DNA of 64,000 nt, taken from NCBI GenBank assembly GCA_947377285.1, contig CANCFT010000017.1, forward strand, positions 1 through 64,000, in the 5' to 3' direction. The DNA comes from Bacteriovoracaceae bacterium. GTDB lineage: Bacteria; Bdellovibrionota; Bacteriovoracia; Bacteriovoracales; Bacteriovoracaceae. Below are positions 8,272-18,100 of the stretch, one piece after another. Numbering within the stretch: position 1 is the first letter of the stretch; every line of letters starts with the position of its first letter. The position numbers were made by a program, and so were the translations under genes. The notes under the pieces were generated by a model, which saw nothing but the letters and a program-made list of their open reading frames with translations, was not told where the DNA came from and made no database searches.

Positions 8272-9336
8272 ATGAAGAATCTAAGTGCAGTAGCAATGAT
8301 TGCTACTCTTGTTTCAGCCAGTGCTTTTGCCGGTGATCATACGATCAATGCTGTTGGTCGAGCTGGTTTGAATTATAAAGATAACGATGTCAAAAAAACA
8401 GGAACTGCTAATTCAAGTTCTATGAGTTTTGATTATTTAAGAACAACATTTGCTGGAGTTGTTACTCCTTCTGTTAAGTATTTTTTAACGACAGATTTAC
8501 TTGCCGCAAGTGGAGCCAATGATACTGTTGATGGAACTGCAACTTTTATTGATGAAGCTTATTTAACAAAAACTTTTTCTTTTGGAACATCGCTAATCCT
8601 TGGTAAAAAAGCAGTTGCAGCTGGTGGTAGAGAATACGATTATTTAAACTTTGATCGTTATACAACTTCTTATTATTTCCAAGCAACTCCAGCAAATCAA
8701 GTTGGTGCTACATTGTCTCATGAAGTAGCTGGGCAAACATTAATGCTTCAAGCTTTCAATGGGAATAAAAAAAATGGTACAACTGCTAATGCTCAATCAA
8801 AATATGGTTACGCAGCTGTATGGAATGGAAGTTTATTAAATGGAATGATTAAGCCGATAGTTGGTTATACAGTTGCTCCAGAAGCACTAGGTGATTCAAC
8901 TACAGTTACTGCAACTCGAGTTAACAAAGGAAATGATAATTTCCTTTCAGCTGGTGTTCAATTCAACACTCCTCATGACATCATGTTCGAAGTTGATTAC
9001 AACCTTCTAACAGAAAAAGATGCAGCAGGAACTACAACAGCTAAAAAAGATTTGAAAACGACTTCAATCGTAGGCCAAATCAGATACAACGCTGAAAAAT
9101 TTGCTCCCTTCTTAAAGTACATCGCTGACGAAAGAAAACTTGCTTCAACTAAAACTGATTCAAGAATGGCGTATGACGTTGGTGTTGAATTTAAAGAATC
9201 AAAAGACGATGCCGTTAGATACCATGTTGTTTACTCTGGAAGCACAGTCAAATCTGGAATTAATACGACAGAAGTTAAATCATCTCCAAAATCAGTAATG
9301 GTTGGAATGAAATTTGACGCTTCAATTTTAAAATAA
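8272..9336 (+). CDS. Outer-membrane beta-barrel (porin-like) protein
   Basis: A signal peptide (MKNLSAVAMIATLVSASAFA, cleavage before GDH) precedes about 334 residues. These are rich in alternating polar/aromatic strands with Gly/Asn/Thr turns, as in a 14-18-strand barrel. Examples are SMSFDYLRTTFAGVVTPSVK, RYTTSYYFQATPANQVGATL and the last strand SVMVGMKFDASILK. The last residue is not aromatic, which is slightly atypical. A strong AAGGAG site lies 6 nt before the ATG. It may be a general porin or a phosphate-porin-like channel. No specificity can be assigned. Confidence 0.72.
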   Translation: MKNLSAVAMIATLVSASAFAGDHTINAVGRAGLNYKDNDVKKTGTANSSSMSFDYLRTTFAGVVTPSVKYFLTTDLLAASGANDTVDGTATFIDEAYLTKTFSFGTSLILGKKAVAAGGREYDYLNFDRYTTSYYFQATPANQVGATLSHEVAGQTLMLQAFNGNKKNGTTANAQSKYGYAAVWNGSLLNGMIKPIVGYTVAPEALGDSTTVTATRVNKGNDNFLSAGVQFNTPHDIMFEVDYNLLTEKDAAGTTTAKKDLKTTSIVGQIRYNAEKFAPFLKYIADERKLASTKTDSRMAYDVGVEFKESKDDAVRYHVVYSGSTVKSGINTTEVKSSPKSVMVGMKFDASILK

Positions 9337-9349
9337 TTTCTCTTATTTT

Positions 9350-9382
9350 GATCGCCTAGAATTCACCGAAATCTAGGCGGTC
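9350..9382. terminator. Hairpin between convergent genes
   Basis: GATCGCCTAGA pairs with TCTAGGCGGTC (11 bp, one G-T pair) across the porin/recJ junction and the last codons of recJ. Neither side has a good T-tract, so termination is inferred from location only. Confidence 0.4.
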
Positions 9383-11056
9383 AATCATTAACTGAATCGA
9401 TTCATTTCCATTAAAACGATTAAGTCCTAAGGTGAAATAAACAGACAAGTCTTCATGCTTTAAGTTTTGAGTTGAAAAAATATCTTCTGGTCCTCGAGCT
9501 TCATATTTCCCAATATAGTTAAAACTAATTCCTTTTAATTTTGTTTTTTGCTTAGAAAAATTCCATCTGACATGGGCTTCTTTTAAAACATCATAAGAAT
9601 CTAAATGGACACCTTTGATTTTGAAAATTGGTTTTTCATTGCCCATTCCAAATGGTTCGAGCAAGTCGAGATCGCGCATCAACTGCGGATTTATTTCACC
9701 AGCATCAATTTCTAAGTCATAAAACTCCATTCGGGTTCGTTCAATGGCCGGGATATCTTTTAAAAGGTTATTCATGTTTGAAATAAATTCTTTTAAATTT
9801 TCTTTATTCATGGAAAGACCGGCAGCTGCTTTATGTCCTCCGAATTTTATAAATAGATGTTCGTTCTTTTTTAAGAGGCTAAAAATATCTAGAGTTCCCG
9901 CACTTCTGCAAGAAGCTTTTATAACCCCAGGATGCTCTGAATCTGTAAAAATAATGGCCGGTGCTTTGAACGTATCAACCATTTTAGAAGCGACAATTCC
10001 AATAACTCCTTCATGCCAATGAGGCTGATAGACAATGGTAATTAAATGCTCTTCTGCACTTCCTAAATTTTTTCTTTCACGCAAGACTTGTTCTCTTGCT
10101 TCTTTTGAAACTTCATTTTGAATATACTTTCTTTCATTATTGCAATTCACTAAATGGTCGTAACATTCGCGGGCTTTTTCAGGTGTACTGGCAATTAAAA
10201 GTTGTAAGGCTAATTCTGGATGATCAAGGCGGCCCTTTGAATTAATAAGTGGCCCGATATGAAATGCCAATTTTTCTGACGGGATAATTTTAGCTTTAAG
10301 TTCATCTGCCGTGAAAAATGCGCGCAATCCAGGGTACTGTGTTTCTTTTAACAGTTTTAGTCCATGGCGTACTAATTTTAAATTTACTGGACTTAAATGA
10401 GCAAGGTCACAAATAGTTCCGATCGCTACAAATTGAAGTAGAGGATAAAGTGTTGGAAGGTTTTTTCCAGTTAGTGCCAAGTCTGATCGAATTTGAACAG
10501 CGAGAGCAAAGGCCACTGCAACCCCTGCAAGAGTTTTTAATTCACCAGCTTCTTCTTCATCACGTCTATTTGGATTAATGACAGCAAAGGCATCTGGCAT
10601 CGTATCACGGGCATCTTTATGGTGATCCGTAATAATTAAATCTAATTCAAGACTTTTAGCCTTATCTGCGGCTTCATTATTTGTGATACCACAATCGACT
10701 GTGATTAGGACGCGAATATTTTTTTCAACTGCTTCATCTATTGAAGAAAGATGCAAACCATAACCTTCTATAAAGCGAGAGGGTTGAACGATATCAATTT
10801 CGACACCCATCATTTGAAAAAAATGATAAAGGAGTGCACATGATGTTGTCCCATCGACATCATAATCGCCATAAACTCCAATTTTTTGATTGAGATTTAT
10901 AGCTTCAATAATTCGTTTGGAAGCGACTCCTAAATCTTTGAGTTTTGTAAGTTCCGGCATGGATTTTAAGTCCCATGACAAAAAGTGTTCTATTTTTTTA
11001 GGATCAAGACCTTTTTTATCAAAGAGTCTTTGAATAATGGGATGTAGTTGTTGCAT
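9356..11056 (-). CDS. recJ: Single-stranded-DNA-specific exonuclease RecJ
   Basis: RecJ is a 5'-3' ssDNA exonuclease of recombination and mismatch repair. The DHH phosphoesterase motifs are present: YGDYDVDGT (D64, D66, D68), TVDCG (D121) and DHH at 144-146. The DHHA1 motif FGGHKAAAGLSM lies near residue 415, and a C-terminal OB-like domain follows. Length (566) matches the family. The gene converges on the porin gene, with a hairpin across the junction. A zinc-ribbon gene lies 36 nt upstream on the same strand, so they may be co-transcribed. Confidence 0.96.
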   Translation of the reverse strand: MQQLHPIIQRLFDKKGLDPKKIEHFLSWDLKSMPELTKLKDLGVASKRIIEAINLNQKIGVYGDYDVDGTTSCALLYHFFQMMGVEIDIVQPSRFIEGYGLHLSSIDEAVEKNIRVLITVDCGITNNEAADKAKSLELDLIITDHHKDARDTMPDAFAVINPNRRDEEEAGELKTLAGVAVAFALAVQIRSDLALTGKNLPTLYPLLQFVAIGTICDLAHLSPVNLKLVRHGLKLLKETQYPGLRAFFTADELKAKIIPSEKLAFHIGPLINSKGRLDHPELALQLLIASTPEKARECYDHLVNCNNERKYIQNEVSKEAREQVLRERKNLGSAEEHLITIVYQPHWHEGVIGIVASKMVDTFKAPAIIFTDSEHPGVIKASCRSAGTLDIFSLLKKNEHLFIKFGGHKAAAGLSMNKENLKEFISNMNNLLKDIPAIERTRMEFYDLEIDAGEINPQLMRDLDLLEPFGMGNEKPIFKIKGVHLDSYDVLKEAHVRWNFSKQKTKLKGISFNYIGKYEARGPEDIFSTQNLKHEDLSVYFTLGLNRFNGNESIQLMIDRLDFGEF

Positions 11057-11092
11057 ACCTATTCATAACATTTCTGTGTGAAATAGGCACTA

Positions 11093-11341
11093 TTACCAGA
11101 GTACTGTAAGACCTTTTATGAGATCTTCTTCATGAATCTCATGGCCCTGAGCGAAAAGTTGCTCAAATTCTTTTTGAGATTTGGAATGAACCTTAGAGAA
11201 GTAGTTGACAGGGAGAAATGATTTTTTACATTTTCCACATTTCTGGACTTCGTGTGCCGATTCCATAATGTGACCACAAATATGGCATTTTTTAATAATC
11301 AGTTTACTTTCGTTTTCAGTGTTGTTTAATTCTACCTTCAT
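11093..11341 (-). CDS. Small zinc-ribbon protein
   Basis: An 82-residue protein carries two CxxC knuckles (CHIC near 19-22 and CGKC near 35-38) that should hold one zinc. A helical tail follows (SKSQKEFEQLFAQGHEIHEEDLIKGLTVLW). It has no signal or membrane segment. An AGGA site lies 7 nt before the ATG. Proteins of this size can act as transcription or translation accessory factors, but I recognise no named family. It probably shares a transcript with recJ. Confidence 0.68.
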   Translation of the reverse strand: MKVELNNTENESKLIIKKCHICGHIMESAHEVQKCGKCKKSFLPVNYFSKVHSKSQKEFEQLFAQGHEIHEEDLIKGLTVLW

Positions 11342-11540
11342 GATAAATCCTGTTTCATTGAAGTAGCATCCATTGCTTTTATTAATCTTAATTTATAGCT
11401 AAATATTCCCTAATTTGAGCTAACTTAATAGGCTTGTCGAAATGTTTAAAATTAAACTTAGAAAAAAGGGAATATTTTACCGGTTATTTTTGATTACTTG
11501 ATTAAAATGCTTAAATTTAGAAAGTTGAAAATGAGAAAAT

Positions 11541-11575
11541 AAAAAAAAGAGACACATTTTGTGTCCCTTTTTTTT
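11541..11575 (-). terminator. Intrinsic terminator after the coiled-coil gene
   Basis: Read on the minus strand, A-run-GGGACACA pairs with TGTGTCTC and runs into eight T residues, directly after the stop of the 11580-12728 gene. The mirrored A/T runs could make it work in both directions. Confidence 0.85.
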
Positions 11576-11579
11576 AAGC

Positions 11580-12728
11580 TTATATAATACTTCCGATTGT
11601 TCGCATTTGTTGTCTTGGTAATTGTTGAGGCTGTTGAAGCTGCTGATTCTGAGCAGGTGTTTGGTTAAAATCAAATCCATTATTTGAAAATGAAAATCCA
11701 TAATCAGTTGGTTCAAAGATTTGCTGACGATTTAAATTCATCCCTGTGCTTGAGTTGGGAAGCATTGAGTATGGGTTCGTGTAATTTGACCAAGGTGAAG
11801 CTTGCGCCGGAATTCCAATTTGTGATCCATAATAATTGTTAAGAGAATCCATCATTGAAGGATAAGCATTTACGTAATTATTCATCCCAAAAGCAGAATA
11901 GGCTGATGGGTCAAAGCCATTTTTTTGTGAATTAAAACTTGGTTGCATTTGAGAAAACATAGTCATCATTTGCGTTTGCATTTGCATTTGGTTTTGCATT
12001 TGAGCTGTAAACATCGATGTCATTTGAGACATAAGTGCAATAATTTCTGAATTATCTGCTTTTTGTAATTGAGAGTGTAATTTTTCAGCTTTTACTTCTT
12101 TTTCAGCTACGGGAGTTTTTACTTCTGGAGATGACGTTATTTTTAACTTTAGATCACTATTTTCTTTTTTAAGATTATCAAGTTCTTTAATGACATCTTC
12201 TTTGTCACTTAAAAGCTTTTTAACATCTGCTTCAAGTTTTTCTCCCTTAGCTTCTGATTTACAAACAACAACTTCAACTCTTGTTTTTTCAGTAGATACA
12301 ACTTTAACTTCAGAGTTTTTAATATCATTTTTTAATTTATCAACATCCGCTTTTTGCTCTAAAATAAGCTTAGTCAGAGCATCAATTTTTTCATCTGTTT
12401 TATTAACTTTTAAATTTTCAATTTCTTTTGATTTTTGAACCAATAAATCTTCTTTCTTTTTAAGCTCGTTTTCTAAGTTGGCGAGTTTTTCTTGAAGAGC
12501 TTTCATTTCGATTGATGTTACTGCCTTTTTAGTAACTGTTTTAGCCGCAGGTTTAGTTGCAACGGCTTTTTTGGCAACTGGCTTAATAAGTTGTGGTTTG
12601 ATATTAATTAATGATTCATTTGCCGGCATCCGGTTATATGAATGTTTATAAGTTATAATTGAATCTGGTGAAATTGAATGAATTGATAATATTGCTAAAG
12701 CTGCGAAAAAGAGTTTATTTGCTTTCAT
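11580..12728 (-). CDS. Exported coiled-coil protein with Met/Gln-rich C-terminus
   Basis: The hydrophobic N-terminus (KLFFAALAILSIHSI) looks like a signal peptide or anchor. It is followed by a Lys/Ala/Val-rich linker (VAKKAVATKPAAKTVTKKAV), a long predicted coiled coil (about 73-200, heptads of KLANLENELKKKEDLL type), and a low-complexity Met/Gln/Asn/Pro-rich tail (for example MQNQMQMQTQMMTMF, then QNQQLQQPQQLPRQQ). The composition suggests an extended periplasmic or surface scaffold. No enzyme domain is seen. The single Cys lies inside the coiled-coil region (VVVCKSE). I do not recognise a family. A terminator follows immediately. Confidence 0.66.
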   Translation of the reverse strand: MKANKLFFAALAILSIHSISPDSIITYKHSYNRMPANESLINIKPQLIKPVAKKAVATKPAAKTVTKKAVTSIEMKALQEKLANLENELKKKEDLLVQKSKEIENLKVNKTDEKIDALTKLILEQKADVDKLKNDIKNSEVKVVSTEKTRVEVVVCKSEAKGEKLEADVKKLLSDKEDVIKELDNLKKENSDLKLKITSSPEVKTPVAEKEVKAEKLHSQLQKADNSEIIALMSQMTSMFTAQMQNQMQMQTQMMTMFSQMQPSFNSQKNGFDPSAYSAFGMNNYVNAYPSMMDSLNNYYGSQIGIPAQASPWSNYTNPYSMLPNSSTGMNLNRQQIFEPTDYGFSFSNNGFDFNQTPAQNQQLQQPQQLPRQQMRTIGSII

Positions 12729-12832
12729 AATGAGTCCCCTTGTAAGTTAGATAAGAGTATCTATTACAAGAGATGTGCCAAACGCTAAGCAGCTGATAAG
12801 CAGTGTGAAAACAAAAATAAATTAAAAGCAAT

Positions 12833-12877
12833 GTCTAAAGTTTCAACAGATAAATTTTATCTGTTGAAACTTTAGAC
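12833..12877. repeat. 45-nt perfect palindrome between minus-strand genes
   Basis: Two perfectly complementary 22-nt arms flank one central T. The left arm begins GTCTAAAGTTTC and the right arm ends GAAACTTTAGAC. It sits 12-56 nt after the stop of the 12889-13272 gene on the minus strand, so it may end that transcript, although the following tract (TTTTAATTTATTTTTG) is interrupted. A protein-binding role is also possible. Confidence 0.6.
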
Positions 12878-12888
12878 ACACTTATTAA

Positions 12889-13272
12889 TTATTTTACAGT
12901 ATCTATGGCCTTAAGAGTTTGGTTCATTGATTGTTCTAATTTACGAGCAAGTGCTAGTTCTTGTTGAAATCGAATTTGTTCCATTTTTCTTTCAACCATT
13001 ATTTTATTTCTTTCTTCTAGGCGTTCTCTATAAATTTTCAATCGATCTGATTGAGAAAGTCTTCTAAGAACTTTTTTAGGAGCTGCGACTTGGACTTCTT
13101 TTGCTATTGCTGGAGCTACTCTTACTTCTTTTACTTCTTTAACTTGGTATTGCCCTTCAATATCCATTGATGGAGATTGAATCGCTTCGTCGGCCAAAGT
13201 CAATTCATCAGAATTTGTTTCAGCTTTTACATTTAATGAAAATAAGACGCCTAATAACATTAAGAATTTCAT
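12889..13272 (-). CDS. Small exported helical protein
   Basis: The signal peptide MKFLMLLGVLFSLNVKA precedes ETNSDELTLADEAIQ and a Lys/Val-rich stretch. A charged helix rich in Arg, Glu, Gln and Met follows (about 70-125: LKIYRERLEERNKIMVERKM), predicted as coiled coil. It is 127 residues long. No family is recognised. A GGGGAGGA site (minus strand) precedes the ATG. It resembles its downstream neighbour in being an exported coiled-coil protein, so the two could serve the same envelope structure. Confidence 0.62.
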   Translation of the reverse strand: MKFLMLLGVLFSLNVKAETNSDELTLADEAIQSPSMDIEGQYQVKEVKEVRVAPAIAKEVQVAAPKKVLRRLSQSDRLKIYRERLEERNKIMVERKMEQIRFQQELALARKLEQSMNQTLKAIDTVK

Positions 13273-13344
13273 AGTTCCTCCCCAGAGATTTAGTACTTTA
13301 TGTAGAATAGGGGAGATAGGCTGTCTAGTGGTGTGTAAAAAATA

Positions 13345-13388
13345 TAAGCCCGTCTTTAATATAAATTAATATAATAAAGACGAGCTTA
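13345..13388 (-). terminator. Terminator after icd
   Basis: On the minus strand TAAGCTCGTCTTTA pairs with TAAAGACGGGCTTA (one mismatch) around a long AT-rich loop, and TATATTTTTT follows. It lies 9 nt after the icd stop. Confidence 0.65.
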
Positions 13389-13397
13389 AATGAGATA

Positions 13398-14624
13398 TTA
13401 GAACTTTAGAGCATTTTTAAGATTTGCATCGATACTATCTAGAAAACTTTCAGTGGTTAAGTACTTATCATTTGTTACTTTTTCACCATAAATACAAACA
13501 GCTAAGTCTTTTGTCATTTTTCCAGATTCAACTGTTTCAACACACACTTTTTCAAGTGTTTCACTAAAGTGAATTAATTCAGCGTTGTTATCTAGTTTAC
13601 CTCTGTGGCCCAATCCACGAGTCCAGGCAAAGATAGAAGCGATAGGATTTGTTGAAGTGGGTTTACCTTGCTGGTGCATTCTGTAGTGGCGAGTAACAGT
13701 TCCATGAGCAGCTTCTGCTTCCATCGTTTTTCCATCTGGAGTTATAAGTACGGAAGTCATAAGTCCAAGTGAACCAAATCCTTGAGCCACAGTATCAGAT
13801 TGAACATCTCCATCGTAGTTTTTACAGGCCCAAATAAAATCACCATTCCATTTAAGTGCACTTGCTACCATGTCATCAATGAGTCTGTGCTCGTAAGTGA
13901 TCCCTAAAGATTCAAATTTCTTCTTATAATCATTTTCATAGATATCTTGAAAAATATCTTTAAAACGACCATCGTATTTTTTTAAGATTGTATTTTTTGA
14001 TGAAAAATATAGGGGCCATTTTTTTGTAAGGGCCATATTGAAACAAGAATGAGCAAATCCTTTAATTGATTCATCAGTATTGTACATAGCTAGGGCCACA
14101 CCATCACCTTTGAAAGTAAAAACTTCTTTAGAAATTTTTTCGCCATTCGTTCCTTCAAAAGTTAGAGTCAACTTTCCAGGACCTTTAGTGACAAAATCAG
14201 TAGCTTTATACTGATCACCAAAAGCATGTCGGCCGATCATAATTGGCTTAGTCCAGTTAGGCACTAATCTAGGAACGTTCTTACAAATAATAGGTTCTCT
14301 AAAAACAGTTCCGTCTAAAATATTTCGGATAGTTCCATTGGGAGATTTCCACATTTCTTTCAATTTAAATTCAGTGACTCGTGCTTCATCTGGAGTAATG
14401 GTGGCGCATTTAATCCCAACATTATATTTTTTAATGGCTTCAGCTGCATCTACTGTTACTTGGTCGTTTGTTGCATCTCTGTGTTCCATCCCCAAGTCAA
14501 AATATTTAATATCTATATCTAAATAAGGGAGGATAAGTTTATCTTTAATAAACTTCCAGATGATTCTAGTCATTTCATCGCCGTCGAGCTCAACCACTGG
14601 GTTGGCCACTTTAATTTTTTTCAT
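13398..14624 (-). CDS. icd: NADP-dependent isocitrate dehydrogenase, eukaryote-like type
   Basis: It oxidatively decarboxylates isocitrate to 2-oxoglutarate in the TCA cycle. The sequence fits the homodimeric IDH1/IDH2-like subfamily: [14 protein letters not shown], the substrate loop [32 protein letters not shown], and [21 protein letters not shown] with the metal-binding Asp residues. [26 protein letters not shown] is the NADP-side loop. I take ATG 14624 rather than 14630 because the AGGA site lies 8 nt from it but only 2-3 nt from the first ATG; this gives 408 residues. It has its own terminator. Confidence 0.96.
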   Translation of the reverse strand: MKKIKVANPVVELDGDEMTRIIWKFIKDKLILPYLDIDIKYFDLGMEHRDATNDQVTVDAAEAIKKYNVGIKCATITPDEARVTEFKLKEMWKSPNGTIRNILDGTVFREPIICKNVPRLVPNWTKPIMIGRHAFGDQYKATDFVTKGPGKLTLTFEGTNGEKISKEVFTFKGDGVALAMYNTDESIKGFAHSCFNMALTKKWPLYFSSKNTILKKYDGRFKDIFQDIYENDYKKKFESLGITYEHRLIDDMVASALKWNGDFIWACKNYDGDVQSDTVAQGFGSLGLMTSVLITPDGKTMEAEAAHGTVTRHYRMHQQGKPTSTNPIASIFAWTRGLGHRGKLDNNAELIHFSETLEKVCVETVESGKMTKDLAVCIYGEKVTNDKYLTTESFLDSIDANLKNALKF

Positions 14625-14706
14625 ACGCATATTCCTTTAGTTGAAGTTTCAGTTAAATCATAAGTGAGAAGCAAGTTGTTCGTCGATATGCAGTGCCGAT
14701 ATCTTA

Positions 14707-15105
14707 TTAAGAATTCTTCAAAAGATTAAAATACTTTTGGGCCCTTTCAACAATAGGCTGAAAGTTTGGATTCTTTACCATATATTCATTGGCGCCTGTA
14801 AGAATCACTTCTCTAATATCTTCTTCATTACTACTTTTAGAAACAAATACAATCGGCAAGGCTGACTTGGGTTTATTCGTCCTGATAAGTGAAATGATTT
14901 CCTTTGCCGGCATATCATGCATATTTTCATGCATAATTATAAGACAAATATCAGAGATTTTTTCTATTTGGTGTAATAAATGAAATCCACCTTCGGAGAA
15001 CTCAACTGTAAAACCTTGTAGTCTTAAGCGTGAAGCTAAGGTATCGCGGAAGTGAATATTCTCATCGGCGATAAGTATTTTAAATTTTTTTTCTTCAATT
15101 TGCAT
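14707..15105 (-). CDS. Receiver-domain protein lacking the phosphorylated Asp
   Basis: This is a stand-alone CheY-like domain of 132 residues. It has the acidic pocket D14/E15 (IADEN), the Ser of the switch position (FVSKSS) and Lys111 (MVKNP). The strand that should end in the phosphorylated Asp reads CLIIMHENMHDMP, which places His59 at the Asp position. It therefore cannot be phosphorylated in the usual way and is probably a protein-interaction module. It starts 5 nt after the large repeat-protein gene and lacks a visible Shine-Dalgarno, so it is probably translated by coupling to that gene. Confidence 0.75.
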   Translation of the reverse strand: MQIEEKKFKILIADENIHFRDTLASRLRLQGFTVEFSEGGFHLLHQIEKISDICLIIMHENMHDMPAKEIISLIRTNKPKSALPIVFVSKSSNEEDIREVILTGANEYMVKNPNFQPIVERAQKYFNLLKNS

Positions 15106-15110
15106 AATTG

Positions 15111-18100
15111 TTAATCGTATTTTTTTATAGCTGCTTTAACTAATTTTTCAGCTTCAGTATTAATTTTATTTTCTTCTTCTTTGGAAAAAATTGTACCTTT
15201 AAATTTAGGAAGTAATATATTTTCTCGAATGTAATTTTCAGCAATAATACCATTCGCTGAAGTTCTGATTTGTTCCCAGTTTAGAGATTTACTACCATAT
15301 AGTGCCTTGGCCATAAAACGAGTGAATCCATCAAGATTATTTATTTGATTTTGCACTGAAGATTTAATAATTTGATCTCCAAAATGAGGTGAACTCACTA
15401 ATGTTTTTATAACTCTATCTTTAACTGAATCCATTGCAGCAACCATTAATGGAGATTTTACACTTGCTTGATCCATTAAAATTGGTTTGAGCATTTTCTC
15501 CATTACCATGTCTTTAAGAGCTTTTCCTTCAGCACTCGCAAATATTTTGTCAAAATTATCTTTAGCGAGTAATGCTATTTTTAAATCTTTTGGCAATTCA
15601 GAGTCTGAGATTTTCTCAATAGATGATTTAACATCAGAGCGGATCATTGACTTCAAAAATTGATCGAGGGCCCCATTATTATAAAGAGTGTCTATTAAAG
15701 CTTTTCGAGAATCTGGATTTGTCGCAACGTCTTTTAAATCACCTGCCAGTTTCTTGGTAATCTCATCAAGTGTTCGCTTGGCAACTTCCGGAGAGTATTC
15801 AATATATTGAGCAATCATTAATGAGACAGGTTTTAAGATTGATTCTGCATTGGCCTGCAATGTTGGACTATAAGGAGTTGATGGGAGCAGACCACTAAGA
15901 CAAGGAATAAATCTAGCAAATTCATTTTTAACTATCAGAGTGGCGGCATCCTTTTCCTCGGTGCTCATCCAGGTATTAATAGTATTTGAAACTAAGTTAA
16001 TACCACGACGCTCTAATCCTTCAGTACAAGTAGAAAGTTTGTCTAGGAGTCCGTCTTGAATTTCATATTTTTTAAGATCATTGAGGCATTCATTGTATTT
16101 AAAAAGTATTTGCTCAATTGTCTTTTTTTGATCATTGTAAGAATTTAAGCCAAGAACGGATTGCATAAGCGAATTCAGTTTTAATTCCCCAAGCTCTTTG
16201 GCAAAATCTAGAGCAAATGATTTTGTACATTCATCCATTTTCTTTGAGACTTCACTGGCCTTTAAAGGCTGATCGACACAATTTGAGAAATTACTTTCAA
16301 CTACTTTTAGATTTTTGGGAACCGTATCTGTACTTAACTGTTCTAGTATTTGTTTTTTTTCATATGAGATGACAATTGATTTTGTGGCGGCTTTTGTAAG
16401 GTTGGCCACACATTCATTTAATTGATCATCTGTGGGAGTTAAGCCAATGCAGCTATTAAACTTTTGATTAACGAGTGTGTTTACTAATTCCTCAGAATCT
16501 TTAGGCGGCATCTTACCATTTGAACTTGCTCTAACTTGGGAAGTGGCAATGGTCATGGCAACGTCTTTTTTTAATGCCCCTGAGCATTGTGAGATTTTCA
16601 AATCTGTCGGAACTTCACCTAAGCATTTCTTGAATTGAGTTTCAACAAATTTATTGAGTATTTCAACTGTCTGTTGTGGTTCAATTTTTGAGTTGAATGC
16701 AGCAGATTGAACAGATGCTTTTGCTACTTCTAAAGCTATATTAAGTGTTAATTTGTTTGAGCAAGTGTTGATTTGAGAGTTGAGGTTTTGGGCTTCTGAA
16801 ATATTTGATGGTAATTGCTTTTCTAAACATTTTCCAAACTCGGTCATAGAAATTGCAGTAAGTTCTTTTTTATTAGATTGCGATTTCGGTATGGCAACAT
16901 CAAGCTTATTTGCAGCAATCGATTGAGAAAAAGTGATAATTGTTTTCTTTAGACAATCATCTCTCTGTTTTTGACTTTGATCATTACTCCAGCAAAGATC
17001 TAGAGTTTCTTTTCCTAAATTTGAAAATTTCAATCCTAAATTGTTATCATTTTTAAAAGAATCTTTAGCGGATTGACTTAAAGTTTTAAGTACAACCTTA
17101 TAGGTTATATCATTGGTCACTATATTTTCACATTTATGTGTATCAAGCATACCAGCATTTCGAATATTATTTTTTTTCTGAGATTGTACACAATCTTTAA
17201 AATTTTTTGATTCATCAAGACTTATTTTTTCTATTTCGGTTTTTTTAAAATTAGATTTTACGGATGAATTTGTATTTATTTTATCTTGAACAATCTGAAT
17301 TCCGGTATTGCTAACGAGTCCATCAATGCAATCCATAAACTGTTCACTAATTCCAGTATTTACTGATTTATCTGTGCCGACTTTTTGAGTACAAGTTGTA
17401 AATTCAGGCCAAACTAAATTCTTAACAGACTTTGCAATTACCGGAGTTGAAGTTGCTTCAGAAATAGTTTTAGATAATTTAGAGTCCGTTACACTTATAA
17501 CCCCAGATCTCATTGCGACTAATGCACAATCTTCTACATCACTGGCCAAGTTTTTAGTTTTAGCGAGGCATGATTTGTAAATGTTGACTTGATTTTTATT
17601 AAAACTGTTCTGTAAATCTTCAGGCATTGATGAACTTAAATTAGTTCGCGAAAGTTCGTATACAATACCAATCCCGGCACTTGGTACTAAACTAGTTGTC
17701 AGTGTATCCATGCAATAGCTAGCATCATATTGCGAATTTTTAGATCGACCGATACATTCTTGAAAGGGGGCTAAGATCTTTTTAACCCAAATTTCTCTTC
17801 GGGCCGAGTCGGTGACTCCTTTAGCGCTAAGAATTTTATCGACAAAACCCCCAACTAATTTATTTCCTAGAAATTCATAAAATCGAATTAATTTAGAGTC
17901 ACTTAATCCTTCACTTAGATAAGTATTTTTTCCTTCTTGTGCAATTTTATCCACAAAAGAGTCCAGTTCACCGGGTTTTGGAAAATAACTAGTCAGGTCT
18001 TTTGAATAAGGGGCAATTTTTTTTTTAACAAGAGCAACAGCATCAGTGTTGATGATGTCACCAATTCCAACTTTAACTTTTGAAGCGAATGTTTGAGACG

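Noticed and set aside
11477-11716. Minus-strand frame across the terminator
   Set aside because: It overlaps the end of the coiled-coil gene in another frame and crosses its terminator.
12190-12438. Plus-strand Ser/Leu-rich frame
   Set aside because: It is the mirror of Lys/Glu-rich coiled-coil codons on the other strand.
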